From contig NZ_CP027231.1 in assembly GCF_002998435.1 (NCBI RefSeq), positions 1,777,001-1,841,000 of the forward strand: a DNA stretch of 64,000 nt. Direction: 5' to 3'. A program made the translations under genes and the position numbers. Below are positions 16,345 through 26,184 of the stretch, piece after piece. The stretch is from Bacteroides zoogleoformans (GTDB taxonomy: Bacteria; Bacteroidota; Bacteroidia; Bacteroidales; Bacteroidaceae). Numbering within the stretch: the first letter of the stretch is position 1; each line of letters starts with the position of its first letter. The notes under the pieces are model-generated. The model saw only the letters and a list, made by a program, of their open reading frames with translations. It did no database searches and had not been told where the DNA came from.

Positions 16345-19026
16345 ATGAGCGAAGATATCGAAGCACCGAAAGACGATTTTGACAAGGAACTGCCGGCCGG
16401 AAAAGAAGAACACTCTGACTATAAACCCGCCGACACGAAAGACGCCAACGTGAAACACCAACTGAGCGGCATGTACCAGAACTGGTTTCTGGACTATGCC
16501 TCGTATGTGATACTGGAACGTGCCGTACCCCACATCATGGACGGGCTGAAGCCTGTGCAGCGACGCATCCTGCACTCCATGCGCCGCATGGAAGACGGAC
16601 GCTACAACAAGGTAGCGAACATCGTGGGGCATACCATGCAGTTTCACCCGCACGGCGACGCTTCCATCGGCGACGCCTTGGTGCAACTGGGGCAGAAAGA
16701 CCTGCTTGTGGACTGTCAGGGAAACTGGGGAAACATCCTCACGGGCGATAGCGCCGCCGCACCGCGATACATCGAGGCACGCCTCTCGAAGTTTGCGCTG
16801 GACGTGGTGTTCAACCCTAAAACCACCGAATGGAAACTCTCTTACGACGGACGAAACAAAGAACCGGTGACGCTGCCCGTGAAATTCCCCTTGCTGCTGG
16901 CACAGGGCGTGGAGGGCATCGCCGTAGGTTTGTCGTCCAAAATACTGCCGCACAATTTCAACGAGCTGTGCGAGGCTTCCATCAAATACCTGCACAACGA
17001 AGCGTTCAAACTCTATCCCGACTTTCAGACGGGAGGCTCTATCGACGTCTCCAAATACAACGACGGAGAGCGGGGAGGCGTAGTGCGCGTACGCTCTAAA
17101 ATAGAAAAGATAGACAACAAGACGCTTGCCATCAAGGAGATACCCTACGGGAAAACGGTGGCCGGGATTTGCGACTCCATCGTGAAAGCCAGCGAGAAGG
17201 GGAAAATAAAAATCCGCAAGGTGGAAGACCTCACATCGGGCAATGTGGAGATTCTGGTGCATCTGGCGCCGGGCGTATCGTCCGACAAGACCATCGACGC
17301 GCTCTACGCCTTCACCGACTGCGAAGTGAGCATCTCGCCCAACTGCTGCGTCATCGACGAGCAGAAGCCGCACTTCCTCACCGTGAGCGACGTGCTGCGC
17401 AAGTCGGCCGACAACACACTGGCACTGTTGCGCCGTGAACTGGAGATACGCAAGGATGAGATTTTGGAAAGCCTGCACTTCGCCTCGCTCGAAAAGGTCT
17501 TCATCGAAGAACGTATCTACAAGGACAAAGAGTTTGAACAGGCCAAGAACATGGACACCGCCTGCGAACATATTGACGACCGGCTGACACCTTACTATCC
17601 CACCTTCATCCGCGAAGTGACCAAAGACGACATCCTTCGCCTGATGGAAATCAAGATGGCACGCATCCTCAAGTTCAACTCAGACAAAGCGGAAGAGCTG
17701 ATTGCCCGCATGAAGGCGGACGTCGAAGAAATAGACCGCCACTTGGCAAACATCGTGGAATATACCGTGGACTGGTTCCGCATGCTGCAAGAGAAGTACG
17801 GCAAAGGCTTCGCCCGTCGCACGGAACTGCGCAACTTCGATATCATCGAGGCAAGCAAAGTCATCGAGGCCAACGAGAAACTATACATCGACCGCGAAGA
17901 GGGATTCATCGGCACGGGCCTGAAGAAGGACGAGTATCTGGCCAACTGTTCACCCATCGACGATGTCATCATCTTCTTCCGCGACGGGAAGTACCTCATC
18001 ACGCCCGTGGCAGAGAAGAAATTCGTGGGCAAGAACATCCTCTACGCCAACGTCTTCAAGAAGAACGACAAGCGCACCATCTACAACGTGTGCTACCGCG
18101 ACGGCAAGGAGGGAACCACCTACATCAAGCGCTTTGCCGTCACCGGCGTGGTGCGCGACCGCGAATATGACGTGACGCAAGGCACGCCCGATTCTCGCAT
18201 TACTTACTTCAGTGCTAACCCCAACGGCGAAGCGGAAATCATCAAAGTGACACTGAAGCCTAACCCGCGCATTCGCCGCATCATCTTTGAAGAGGACTTC
18301 AGCACCATCAACATCAAAGGACGTCAAGCCATGGGGAACATCCTGACGCGCAACCCGGTGCACAAAATAGCCTTGAAACAACGCGGAGGTTCTACACTGG
18401 GCGGGCGGAAGGTGTGGTTCGACCAAGATGTGCTGCGCCTTAACTACGACGGACGCGGCGAGTATCTCGGAGAGTTCCAGAGCGATGATGCCATCCTCGT
18501 GGTACAAAACAACGGCGACTTCTGTGTCACCAACTTCGACCTGAACAACCACTACGACGACAACATACGCGTGCTGGAGAAGTACGACCCGAACAAAGTA
18601 TGGACAGCCGTGCTCTACGATGCCGACCAGCAGAACTATCCCTACATCAAGCGTTTCTGCTTCGAAGCCTCCCCGCGCAAGCAGAATTATCTGGGCGAGA
18701 ACAGGAACAACAGCCTCATCTTGCTTACGGACGAGTACTATCCGCGCTTAGAGGTCATCTTCGGCGGGCACGACAACTTCCGCGAGCCGCTGATAGTGGA
18801 AGCCGATGACTTTATCGCGGTGAAAGGCTTCAAAGCCAAAGGAAAACGATTGACTACCTTCACCATCGACACCATCAACGAACTGGAACCTACTCGTCGC
18901 CCCGTACCACCGCAACAGTCGGAAAGCCGCGAAGAGGAAGGTGAACCGGAGATTCTGGACCCCGACCACGGAAAGAGCGAAGGAGACATATTGGATGAGA
19001 TGACGGGACAGATGAAGCTGTTTTAG
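16345..19026 (+). CDS. parC: DNA topoisomerase IV/gyrase subunit A
   Basis: The breakage-reunion subunit of a type IIA topoisomerase. The 893-aa protein has LERAVPHIMDGLKPVQRRIL, the quinolone-resistance-region segment MQFHPHGDASIGDALVQL (residues 98-115) and the catalytic Tyr142 in APRYIEARLS. A coiled-coil segment lies near 430-490, and a C-terminal beta-propeller region (about 520-830) lacks an obvious GyrA box, favouring ParC over GyrA. An acidic low-complexity tail (SREEEGEPEILDPDHGKSEG) ends the protein. The partner ParE gene is not in the window. Confidence 0.88.
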   Translation: MSEDIEAPKDDFDKELPAGKEEHSDYKPADTKDANVKHQLSGMYQNWFLDYASYVILERAVPHIMDGLKPVQRRILHSMRRMEDGRYNKVANIVGHTMQFHPHGDASIGDALVQLGQKDLLVDCQGNWGNILTGDSAAAPRYIEARLSKFALDVVFNPKTTEWKLSYDGRNKEPVTLPVKFPLLLAQGVEGIAVGLSSKILPHNFNELCEASIKYLHNEAFKLYPDFQTGGSIDVSKYNDGERGGVVRVRSKIEKIDNKTLAIKEIPYGKTVAGICDSIVKASEKGKIKIRKVEDLTSGNVEILVHLAPGVSSDKTIDALYAFTDCEVSISPNCCVIDEQKPHFLTVSDVLRKSADNTLALLRRELEIRKDEILESLHFASLEKVFIEERIYKDKEFEQAKNMDTACEHIDDRLTPYYPTFIREVTKDDILRLMEIKMARILKFNSDKAEELIARMKADVEEIDRHLANIVEYTVDWFRMLQEKYGKGFARRTELRNFDIIEASKVIEANEKLYIDREEGFIGTGLKKDEYLANCSPIDDVIIFFRDGKYLITPVAEKKFVGKNILYANVFKKNDKRTIYNVCYRDGKEGTTYIKRFAVTGVVRDREYDVTQGTPDSRITYFSANPNGEAEIIKVTLKPNPRIRRIIFEEDFSTINIKGRQAMGNILTRNPVHKIALKQRGGSTLGGRKVWFDQDVLRLNYDGRGEYLGEFQSDDAILVVQNNGDFCVTNFDLNNHYDDNIRVLEKYDPNKVWTAVLYDADQQNYPYIKRFCFEASPRKQNYLGENRNNSLILLTDEYYPRLEVIFGGHDNFREPLIVEADDFIAVKGFKAKGKRLTTFTIDTINELEPTRRPVPPQQSESREEEGEPEILDPDHGKSEGDILDEMTGQMKLF

Positions 19027-19085
19027 AGTGGTTAGTGATGAGTGGTTAATGATTAGTATAACTATATAGTATCAGGAAGAGGTTT

Positions 19086-19940
19086 ATGAGATTATACGGA
19101 ATAATCATCTTTGCCGGATTGCTTTCGAACTGTTGCACCTTGCAAGCTCAATATACCGACATTGAACATGTCCGGAAGCTGCAAGCTGACTCAATCGCCC
19201 GTAACCGTATCATCACTCGCGCCACAATGTACGGCATCGGCACCACCAATGTGTTCGATACTTATCTGTCTCCGCAGGAATACAGAGGCATCGACTTCCG
19301 CGTCTCCCGCGAAAGTATGCGGATGACACGGCTGATGAACGGCAACATCTCGCAACAGACCTTCTTTCAGGCCGACTTGGGATATACGCGCAACAAGGCG
19401 GACAACAACAATACTCTCTCCGCACTGGCCAACTGGAACTACGGCCTGCACTACAACTTCCCCGTCACAAACAACTTCAAGTTGCTGGCCGGAGGCATAG
19501 CCGACCTCAACGGGGGCTTTGTCTACAACCTGCGCAACGGCAACAACCCCGCTCAAGCACGGGCCTACATCAACCTTGCCGTATCGGGCATGGCTGTCTG
19601 GAAATTGCGCATGGCAAACCGTCCCCTCACGCTACGCTATCAGATAAACCTTCCGTTGGCAGGCGTGATGTTCATGCCCAACTACGGACAGTCATACTAC
19701 GAGATATTCACGCTGGGACATTGGGACGGAGTGGTGAACTTCACTTCACTGCACAATCAGCCGTCCATGAGGCAGATGCTCACCGCCGACTTCACGGTAG
19801 GACGCATCAGCCTGCGCCTTGCCTACTTGTGGGATGCGCAACAGTCTAACGTCAACGGGATAAAGACGCACACCTACTCGCACGTATTCATGGCAGGGTT
19901 TGTGAAGAAGTTGTATTTATTCTCCAACAAAGGGAGATGA
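19086..19940 (+). CDS. DUF3316 family secreted protein
   Basis: 284 aa with a signal peptide (IIIFAGLLSNCCTLQA). The mature part has alternating hydrophobic/polar stretches ending in a Phe/Tyr-rich strand, as in an outer-membrane beta-barrel (YNFPVTNNFKLLAGGIADLNGG, SLRLAYLWDAQ). I recognise the Bacteroidales DUF3316 family, of unknown function. It is 34 bp upstream of the S41 protease gene and probably co-transcribed with it. Confidence 0.7.
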   Translation: MRLYGIIIFAGLLSNCCTLQAQYTDIEHVRKLQADSIARNRIITRATMYGIGTTNVFDTYLSPQEYRGIDFRVSRESMRMTRLMNGNISQQTFFQADLGYTRNKADNNNTLSALANWNYGLHYNFPVTNNFKLLAGGIADLNGGFVYNLRNGNNPAQARAYINLAVSGMAVWKLRMANRPLTLRYQINLPLAGVMFMPNYGQSYYEIFTLGHWDGVVNFTSLHNQPSMRQMLTADFTVGRISLRLAYLWDAQQSNVNGIKTHTYSHVFMAGFVKKLYLFSNKGR

Positions 19941-19974
19941 GATTCTTATAAAATAAACGGTAAGGACGAAGTGT

Positions 19975-20997
19975 ATGGAAAGAAAATATCTTTGGGGCAT
20001 TCGGCCCATTCTGCTCAGCCTGTTGCTCTTGCTGTACGGGTGCATGCGTGAAGAAGAATATAGCAATACCCCGCAAGGCAACTTCGAAGCCCTGTGGCAA
20101 ATCATCGACGAACGCTACTGCTTCTTTGACTACAAGCAGATAGACTGGAACGACATTCACGACAAATACCAAGCGTTAATCACTCCGGGCATGGGCAACG
20201 AAGCCCTGTTCGAAGTATTGGGCAACATGCTTGCCGAACTGAAAGACGGACACGTCAACCTATACTCCTCTTCCGACATAGCACGCTATTGGAACTGGTA
20301 TCTGGACTACCCGCGCAACTTCAACGAAAGCCTCATCGAGAAGTATCTGGGCAGAGACTACCGCATCGCCGGCGGGGCCAAGTACACCATTCTGGAAGAT
20401 AACATCGGATACATCTATTACGGGGACTTCTCCACTGGCATCGGCAATGGCAACCTAAGTGAAATCCTCTCTTACCTGTCACTCTGCAACGGCCTGATCA
20501 TAGACGTGCGCAATAACGGTGGAGGCAATCTGACAAACGCCACCCGCATGGCTCAACGATTTACCAACGACAAAGTGCTGACGGGTCACATCCTGCACAA
20601 AACCGGCAAGGGGCACAACGACTTTTCCGAACCGACACCCATCTATATAGAACCATCGAACAGCATCCGCTGGCAGAAGAAAGTGGCCCTCCTCATCAAT
20701 CGCCATTGCTACAGCGCCACGAATGATTTTGTCAACTCCATGCGCTACTTCCCCAACGTCACACTGATAGGCGACAAGACCGGCGGAGGCTCCGGCCTGC
20801 CTTTCTCGTCCGAACTGCCCAACGGCTGGGGAGTACGTTTCTCGGCCAGCCCGCATCTCGATGCCGACAAGCAGCAGATAGAGTTCGGCATCGACCCGGA
20901 CATAAAGGTGGACATGAGCAAGGAAGACGAGGCCAACGGGATAGACACTATTATTGAAGAAGCTCGAAAAAACCTTAAAATAGGGGCTTTGAAGTAA
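19975..20997 (+). CDS. S41-family peptidase lipoprotein (C-terminal processing protease type)
   Basis: 340 aa with a lipoprotein signal (SLLLLLYGC). An N-terminal helical segment (NFEALWQIIDERYCFFDYK) is typical of the Bacteroidetes tricorn/CTP-like proteins. The protease core contains GYIYYGDFSTG, LIIDVRNNGGGNLTNA, the presumed nucleophile Ser in NRHCYSATNDFV and the Lys of GDKTGGGSGLP, so the Ser/Lys dyad is intact. No clear PDZ domain is visible. It would cleave unfolded or tagged proteins in the envelope; its target is unknown. Confidence 0.82.
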   Translation: MERKYLWGIRPILLSLLLLLYGCMREEEYSNTPQGNFEALWQIIDERYCFFDYKQIDWNDIHDKYQALITPGMGNEALFEVLGNMLAELKDGHVNLYSSSDIARYWNWYLDYPRNFNESLIEKYLGRDYRIAGGAKYTILEDNIGYIYYGDFSTGIGNGNLSEILSYLSLCNGLIIDVRNNGGGNLTNATRMAQRFTNDKVLTGHILHKTGKGHNDFSEPTPIYIEPSNSIRWQKKVALLINRHCYSATNDFVNSMRYFPNVTLIGDKTGGGSGLPFSSELPNGWGVRFSASPHLDADKQQIEFGIDPDIKVDMSKEDEANGIDTIIEEARKNLKIGALK

Positions 20998-21014
20998 CTT
21001 TGCAACTTCAACTA

Positions 21015-21045
21015 TTTGCTGAAATGAAATTTCTTTCTACCTTTG
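21015..21045 (+). promoter_or_regulatory. Promoter of tRNA-Leu
   Basis: TTTG at 21015-21018 and TACCTTTG at 21038-21045 are separated by 19 bp, matching the Bacteroides primary-sigma consensus. The tRNA begins 22 bp downstream. Confidence 0.85.
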
Positions 21046-21066
21046 CAGCCACTACAAAACGAACTT

Positions 21067-21148
21067 GCGGGTGTGGCGTAATTGGTAGCCGCGCCAGACT
21101 TAGGATCTGGTGCTGTAAGGCGTGTAGGTTCGAGTCCTATCACCCGCA
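21067..21148 (+). tRNA. tRNA-Leu (anticodon UAG)
   Basis: The acceptor stem GCGGGTG pairs with CACCCGC, with discriminator A at 21148. The anticodon arm is CCAGA-CTTAGGA-TCTGG, giving UAG, a leucine codon reader. A long variable arm (class II tRNA) and the T-arm AGGTTCGAGTCCT are present. CCA is not encoded. Confidence 0.95.
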
Positions 21149-21666
21149 CGATTTATAAGAAGAACAATCAAACAAAACAAAACGGAAAGGTGGGTGTCGT
21201 GAGACAGCTTCCTTTTATCTTTTTTATACCATCCTGTTCCGAAAGTACACTTCTCCAATCTCTGACTCAGACAGGCCACATTCGAACGATTTTCGGCTAT
21301 CCTCCCATACAGAGGGAAAAGCCTGCAATTAAAGGCCACTACGATTCCCCTCGGAAAGACAGATACCAGTATTCCAAACCGGGAACTTATGAGCTGCGGC
21401 TTGAGATACGCCCAGATAAACACGATAAAGGCTGCGAAAAACGACAAAAGCGCATTAAGGAGAAGCTTTTTTCGAATCCTCTTTCTCTTGAAATCTGCAA
21501 TTGATTTTCTTTATAAAAACAAGCAATTGATTCATCAACCACTCCCTGTCATCGAACATCACGAAATGCAATCCCCTACTACCGACATACTCCAACCGCG
21601 ACACAAACCAACCGGCATATTGTTCTTTAATGGCAGACGCAATATCTATGCCTTTCTTTCTCTTCC
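21149..21666. other. Intergenic region without a recognisable gene
   Basis: The 518 bp between the tRNA and the outer-membrane receptor contain short open frames on both strands, but none shows a family motif, a signal peptide or a good start context. No terminator or repeat stands out. Confidence 0.5.
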
Positions 21667-24204
21667 TTATTCGGTTCCTTCACTGCTACTGTTTCCGTCG
21701 CTTTTCACGTCGTCGTTGCTGATGGTGCGTGCGGTTTTCTTCACGCTTGCCTTCAGCTCACCGATGCGATAGCTGATGCTCACACCGAAACGCTGATGAG
21801 TGAATTTATTCCAATTCTTCTGTGCGAAGTTATTGTCCTCCAGTGTGTCATCGTTATTCATGTATTTCTTGAAGAAGTTACTGGCAAATGCCGACAAAGT
21901 GAAACGCTTCTTCAAGAAAGACTTGTTGACGCTCAGGCTGTAGTCGAAGAAGCTGCTTCCCCTGCCTTGAAGCATAATCCACGGAGTCTGTCCGTACATG
22001 TTCAGGCTGATGCGCCAATCGTGTGGCAACGATTGCTGGATGCCGCCATAGGCAAAAAGACTCCACCCGTCGTTCTTCAGGCCTCTGCCGTCTTCCATAT
22101 AGTTGTAACTGCCATAGAAGTTCGTATAAATGCGCGTATTGGAAGTCGCGTTCCAGTTTACATAACCGTTCAGGCCGGCAGTTCTGTTCTTACCGATATT
22201 TTGATAGGTGGAATACAAGACATCCTTGCCGGTGGGGTTTTGCAATCCCTTTTCTGCCAGCGTTCTGTCCGACACAAGTTCGGTGATATTCTCGATGCTG
22301 TTGTTGGTGAATGAGTAGCGCATGGAGATGTTGAAGTTGAAGCTGCGGGTGAAATTGCTGTAGCCGAGGGTGAACGCATGGTTCTTCTCGCTGTTCAAGT
22401 CGGGGTTTCCCTGGCTGACGTAGGTGGGATTGCTATCATTCAGGTAAGGATTCAGATGCCAGATTCCCGGGCGGAAGATGCGCATGTTGTAGCTCAGTTG
22501 CAGATTGGACATGTCGGTCAACTTCCAGCCGATGCTTGCCGAGGGCACCATGTCGTTGAAGTGTTCCTTAAAGTCGTCTCCTTTGCCCAAACGAAACTTC
22601 ACGTTCTGTATTGTATGTTCATAACGCACGCCCAATCGTCCGGAGAAACGCTTCACTTTCAGTCCGTAACCCAGGTAGGTGGCCAAGATGTCATTCTGAT
22701 GCTTGTAGTGAGAGCTGTGTTCTTTGTCGAAATCATAAGCATCTGTTCCGACAGTGCGCTCATAGCGGTCGTTTTCCGAAGAGTTCTCGCGCAAGATGTA
22801 TTTGGTGCCGACTTCGAGCGTGTGCATCTTTCCTATGGGTGTGGTGTAATCGGCCTGGAAAGTGTGTTCTGTGGTATGTTGCGAGCCGTCGTTATGCTGA
22901 TCGTGCATGCGTTTGAGAAAGTCCTGCCAATCGGCGGCTGCATGCATGTCACTATAGTTGGAATAAGAATCCGAGCTTTGCGGGCGGGTATTTATCTTAT
23001 AGGAGAAGGTGAGCATGCGCTCTTTCACACGAAACAGACGCTGGTAATCAATGCTGCCGTCGATGGAATACCATGAGCTCTTGCCGTCAATGTTCGAGGT
23101 ATAGCGATAGAGTTCGTTGTCCGTACCCGGTGCAATGGCCCGGATGTTGTTCTCCCCTATGTTTTTATGTCCGCCTCCCCACAGGCCGAATGACATGCTC
23201 AGCAGGCGCAAGGTGTCTATCTCATAACTTGCCTCCATGCTACCCGACTGAAAATCACCGTGCCCCTTGCTCATTCCGTTATAATTCAAATCCGAAGAAG
23301 TTTCGGTGATACGGCCTTTTGTGCGGCGGTTTCCGCCGGAATAGCCGCGCGGCTGGTCGTGATAGTTATAGTTGTAGCGGCCGCTGACTGTCAGTTTGCC
23401 GCTCTTTACCGTGCCGAATAGGCCGGTTCCTATGCCCCTGTTGCTGACATTCCCGCTGAAAGTAGCTGTATAGCCCTCCAATCCTCTGCCCACAGTGACG
23501 ATGTTAAGGATGCCTCCCACGCCTTCGGCATCGTATTTAGGCCCGGGATTGGTTATCACTTCGATGTGCTTGATGGAGTTGGCAGGCATGCTCTTCAATA
23601 CCTCCGTGGGATTGTTACTCATCATGTTGTTGGGCCTCCCGTTGACGTAGACCTTGAAGCTGCCGCTACCGTTTACCTTAATGTTATCTTCCCCGTCCAC
23701 CGTCACCAAAGGCACTTTGCGGAGCATCTCCAAAACGGAATTCGATTTGGAGTCAGGGTCGTCCTGCACATTATATTCTATCTTGTCTATATCTGCTTTC
23801 ACCAAGGGCTTTTGGGCCACAACTTCCACCTGGGCCAATTCGTTGGTGGCATCTACGGCATACAAAGTGCCGAAGTCTACCTCCTTCTTTCCTGCCTCCA
23901 CCGTAAAATTCTTCACGATAGGCATGCGTCCCACTGAGGTGATGGTCAGCACGAAGTTGCCCGTACCGGGCACTTTCTCCTGAAAACGTCCTTTCATATC
24001 AGTCACCATCATCTTCAAGGCTCGCTCAGGCGTCTCTTTCTTTGCGATTTTAACCGTGGCGTAAGGCTCTCCTTCGAGGGTGAGCGAGTCCTGCAGGACA
24101 CCTTTAACTTGGAAAAACAAGGGAGCCGTACTTTGTGCCGCAAGCATTCCGGATAACATCAGCATCCACAGCAGCGCAGTCCATTTCATTTTCATTATTT
24201 TCAT
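21667..24204 (-). CDS. Outer-membrane beta-barrel receptor-like protein (TonB-receptor relative)
   Basis: 845 aa with a signal peptide (LLWMLMLSGMLAAQ). A carboxypeptidase-regulatory-like beta-sandwich follows at residues 30-120 (GVLQDSLTLEGEPYATVKI, TDMKGRFQEKV), then a plug-like domain (VLEMLRKVPLVTVDGEDNI, IEVITNPGPKYDAEGVGGI) and a long 22-strand-like barrel of the OMP_b-brl_3 type. Proteins of this kind import or bind small ligands or peptides at the outer membrane. No clear TonB box is visible and no SusD partner is present. It ends with an acidic, Ser-rich tail. A 10-bp-arm palindrome overlaps its likely promoter, suggesting repressor or activator control. Confidence 0.8.
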   Translation of the reverse strand: MKIMKMKWTALLWMLMLSGMLAAQSTAPLFFQVKGVLQDSLTLEGEPYATVKIAKKETPERALKMMVTDMKGRFQEKVPGTGNFVLTITSVGRMPIVKNFTVEAGKKEVDFGTLYAVDATNELAQVEVVAQKPLVKADIDKIEYNVQDDPDSKSNSVLEMLRKVPLVTVDGEDNIKVNGSGSFKVYVNGRPNNMMSNNPTEVLKSMPANSIKHIEVITNPGPKYDAEGVGGILNIVTVGRGLEGYTATFSGNVSNRGIGTGLFGTVKSGKLTVSGRYNYNYHDQPRGYSGGNRRTKGRITETSSDLNYNGMSKGHGDFQSGSMEASYEIDTLRLLSMSFGLWGGGHKNIGENNIRAIAPGTDNELYRYTSNIDGKSSWYSIDGSIDYQRLFRVKERMLTFSYKINTRPQSSDSYSNYSDMHAAADWQDFLKRMHDQHNDGSQHTTEHTFQADYTTPIGKMHTLEVGTKYILRENSSENDRYERTVGTDAYDFDKEHSSHYKHQNDILATYLGYGLKVKRFSGRLGVRYEHTIQNVKFRLGKGDDFKEHFNDMVPSASIGWKLTDMSNLQLSYNMRIFRPGIWHLNPYLNDSNPTYVSQGNPDLNSEKNHAFTLGYSNFTRSFNFNISMRYSFTNNSIENITELVSDRTLAEKGLQNPTGKDVLYSTYQNIGKNRTAGLNGYVNWNATSNTRIYTNFYGSYNYMEDGRGLKNDGWSLFAYGGIQQSLPHDWRISLNMYGQTPWIMLQGRGSSFFDYSLSVNKSFLKKRFTLSAFASNFFKKYMNNDDTLEDNNFAQKNWNKFTHQRFGVSISYRIGELKASVKKTARTISNDDVKSDGNSSSEGTE

Positions 24205-24260
24205 GTTTAGTGATTATTCATTCATAATTGCTTTAGATATCAGACGCCGTTCACCTTGGT

Positions 24261-24287
24261 TTTGTCACAAAGATTGTGACAAAAATA
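24261..24287 (-). promoter_or_regulatory. Promoter with overlapping operator-like palindrome
   Basis: TTTGTCACAA (24261-24270) and TTGTGACAAA (24274-24283) are perfect inverted repeats with a 3-bp spacer. The right arm overlaps the - strand box TATTTTTG (plus strand CAAAAATA, 24280-24287) 76 bp before the receptor start. A dimeric regulator bound here would cover the promoter. Confidence 0.65.
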
Positions 24288-24364
24288 GTTTCTTTTTATG
24301 CCCTTACGAGAAGTTCGGAGTTAAAAAAGTAGAAAAAGTTCAGAAGCAACCTGCATAGAACAAT

Positions 24365-25660
24365 TCATAAGACGTAAAAGAGCAACAGCAGACAGATGTT
24401 CACGGCTATGACACAGCCAAAACCTTTCAATATCCACGGGCGCAAAGGGTTCTGTCGGCCGGCAAAAAACAATGCGTAGCACATGTTCACCGCAATGTTG
24501 CTGACAATGGCCTGCATGCTGCAAGCTGTGATAACCGTCACAGCCACGCTACCCGTGCCTTGAAGCAGGTTCAGGATGAAAGGAGTAATGTCACTGAAAC
24601 CGGAAATGAAAGAAAGCAGGTTCAATCCACTCGTACCGGCATATATCAGCGTATAATGGGTCAGGATAGTGAACACGACGAACAACACGGCAAAGATGAG
24701 TGCCACTTTGAACTCCAACGGATTGCTGCTGTCTTCTTCCTCATGCGTGCGACCGTCGCTATCCACCCGTTTATACCGGAAATGCAGATACCATGCCGTG
24801 CCTGCCGCCACAACCGACATCAGCAACAAATAGGGATAAATGATCAGCAACGTCTCACGGCTGAAGATACCTATCAGTATCAGAAAACGCAGAAACATCA
24901 TGCTTATCGCCAACAGCATGGCGGCCACATATTCCGGAGCATCGTGCACGGAAGCGTCGCGACTCTTACGAGCTAATACGGAGATGGTGGCCGTGCTGCT
25001 ATACAGTCCTCCCACAATGCCCGAAACCAGCACGCCCGATTCGTGGAAGACGTAACGCTTGAGCAGATACGAGAGGTAGGAGATGCCCGATACCACCACC
25101 GTGGCCAGCCAGATGGTGTAAGGCGTCAGGTTGATACCGGGGATGAGATTCTTATTGGGCAGCATGGGCAGGATGATGCCGCTGATGGCAAGAAACTTGG
25201 CAAGCGTTATCATCTCGTCGTTCTTCATGCGCTGCGCCAGCTCCGTAAAGGTGTGCTTCAGTTCGGTGAAGAGCAGCACCGTCACGACGACCATGACGTA
25301 GAACCATGACGGCTGCGTGGCCACAATAGGTGCTATGCAGTAGGTGATAAGCGCAATGACAATGGTAGTTACGCCGAACACATGGAACTGTGCCTGCTTC
25401 ACGTAGTAGTTCAATCCGAGCAGCAAGCCCAGAACAGCTCCGCCACCCATGAAGAGGCGATACTCCACAGGGTCGAGGATGTAAAGCAGATAGCCCAGAA
25501 TGCCGATGAAGGTAAACGTACGGTCGGTGCCGAAGAGCGTGGTCTCACCTTCGCGCTTCAAGCTGATTTTACGCTGCGAAAGCCCGATGAGCAGAGAAAA
25601 CAGGGTGACCAGAATAAAGGAGACCAGTTCTCTTGGCAAGTACTCGTAAAGTTTTTCCAT
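24365..25660 (-). CDS. MgtC/SapB-family membrane protein with DUF4010
   Basis: 431 aa with about 12 hydrophobic segments. The N-terminal third (LVTLFSLLIGLSQRKISLKR, RTFTFIGILGYLLY) resembles the MgtC/SapB domain, with the typical Arg-Thr-Phe. The C-terminal two thirds (SGVLVSGIVGGLYSSTATIS, HDAPEYVAAMLLA) match DUF4010. Function is not established; MgtC proteins are tied to Mg2+ limitation and membrane energetics. It is 14 bp downstream of the CYTH gene, likely one operon. Confidence 0.78.
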   Translation of the reverse strand: MEKLYEYLPRELVSFILVTLFSLLIGLSQRKISLKREGETTLFGTDRTFTFIGILGYLLYILDPVEYRLFMGGGAVLGLLLGLNYYVKQAQFHVFGVTTIVIALITYCIAPIVATQPSWFYVMVVVTVLLFTELKHTFTELAQRMKNDEMITLAKFLAISGIILPMLPNKNLIPGINLTPYTIWLATVVVSGISYLSYLLKRYVFHESGVLVSGIVGGLYSSTATISVLARKSRDASVHDAPEYVAAMLLAISMMFLRFLILIGIFSRETLLIIYPYLLLMSVVAAGTAWYLHFRYKRVDSDGRTHEEEDSSNPLEFKVALIFAVLFVVFTILTHYTLIYAGTSGLNLLSFISGFSDITPFILNLLQGTGSVAVTVITACSMQAIVSNIAVNMCYALFFAGRQNPLRPWILKGFGCVIAVNICLLLLFYVL

Positions 25661-25674
25661 GATCGGCGCAAGGA

Positions 25675-26163
25675 TTACGGTGAGTTATTGGTTTGCTGCC
25701 ACGTGCCGAAAGGCTGCTTCATCAGTTGCGAGTTATAATAACGGATGTCGCCCGTCACCTCCCGGCCGAGGAAAGCCGGCTTCACGAACGCCTCATCGGC
25801 CGAGGAAAGCTCCACTTCGGCCAAGGTCAGCCCCTCGTTATCGCCTCGAAACTCGTCCACCTCGAAGATGTGGCGGCCGCTACGCACCAAATAGCGCGTC
25901 TTGTCGATGACGCCCGGTTCGCACAGCCGCATCAACTCTTCGGCCTCTTCAAGCGGAAGTTCCCTCTCCCATTCGTAGCGTGCGGTTCCCGACGCATCGG
26001 ACGGTCCCTTGATGGTGAGATAGCCTTTGCCGTCGCGAATGCGCACCCTCACCGTCCGCCCGCGCGCACTGCTGATGTAGCCTTGCACGATGCGGCTCTG
26101 TGCGTGGGCTTGCGACTTATACTCGCCCGTCACAAGGAATTTCCGTTCTATCTCCTGCGGCAT
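25675..26163 (-). CDS. CYTH-domain protein (inorganic triphosphatase-like)
   Basis: 162 aa covering one complete CYTH domain. The diagnostic EIERKFLV (ExExK) is at residues 4-11, followed by alternating charged strands that line the tunnel (RTVRVRIRDGKGYLTIKG, YEWERELP, KTRYLVRSGRHIFEVDEFRG, LTLAEVELSS). Such proteins bind triphosphates with divalent metal; short bacterial ones are usually tripolyphosphatases, less often adenylate cyclases. Neighbouring genes do not define the substrate. Confidence 0.85.
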   Translation of the reverse strand: MPQEIERKFLVTGEYKSQAHAQSRIVQGYISSARGRTVRVRIRDGKGYLTIKGPSDASGTARYEWERELPLEEAEELMRLCEPGVIDKTRYLVRSGRHIFEVDEFRGDNEGLTLAEVELSSADEAFVKPAFLGREVTGDIRYYNSQLMKQPFGTWQQTNNSP

Positions 26164-26184
26164 CTCTGTCTTGTCTAAGTTTTA

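Noticed and set aside
16057..17571. 504-codon open frame on the - strand opposite parC
   Set aside because: Antisense shadow of a conserved gene in GC-rich DNA; no motif.
21067..21148. Attachment site for an integrated element at tRNA-Leu
   Set aside because: No integrase gene and no repeat of the tRNA 3' end within the window.
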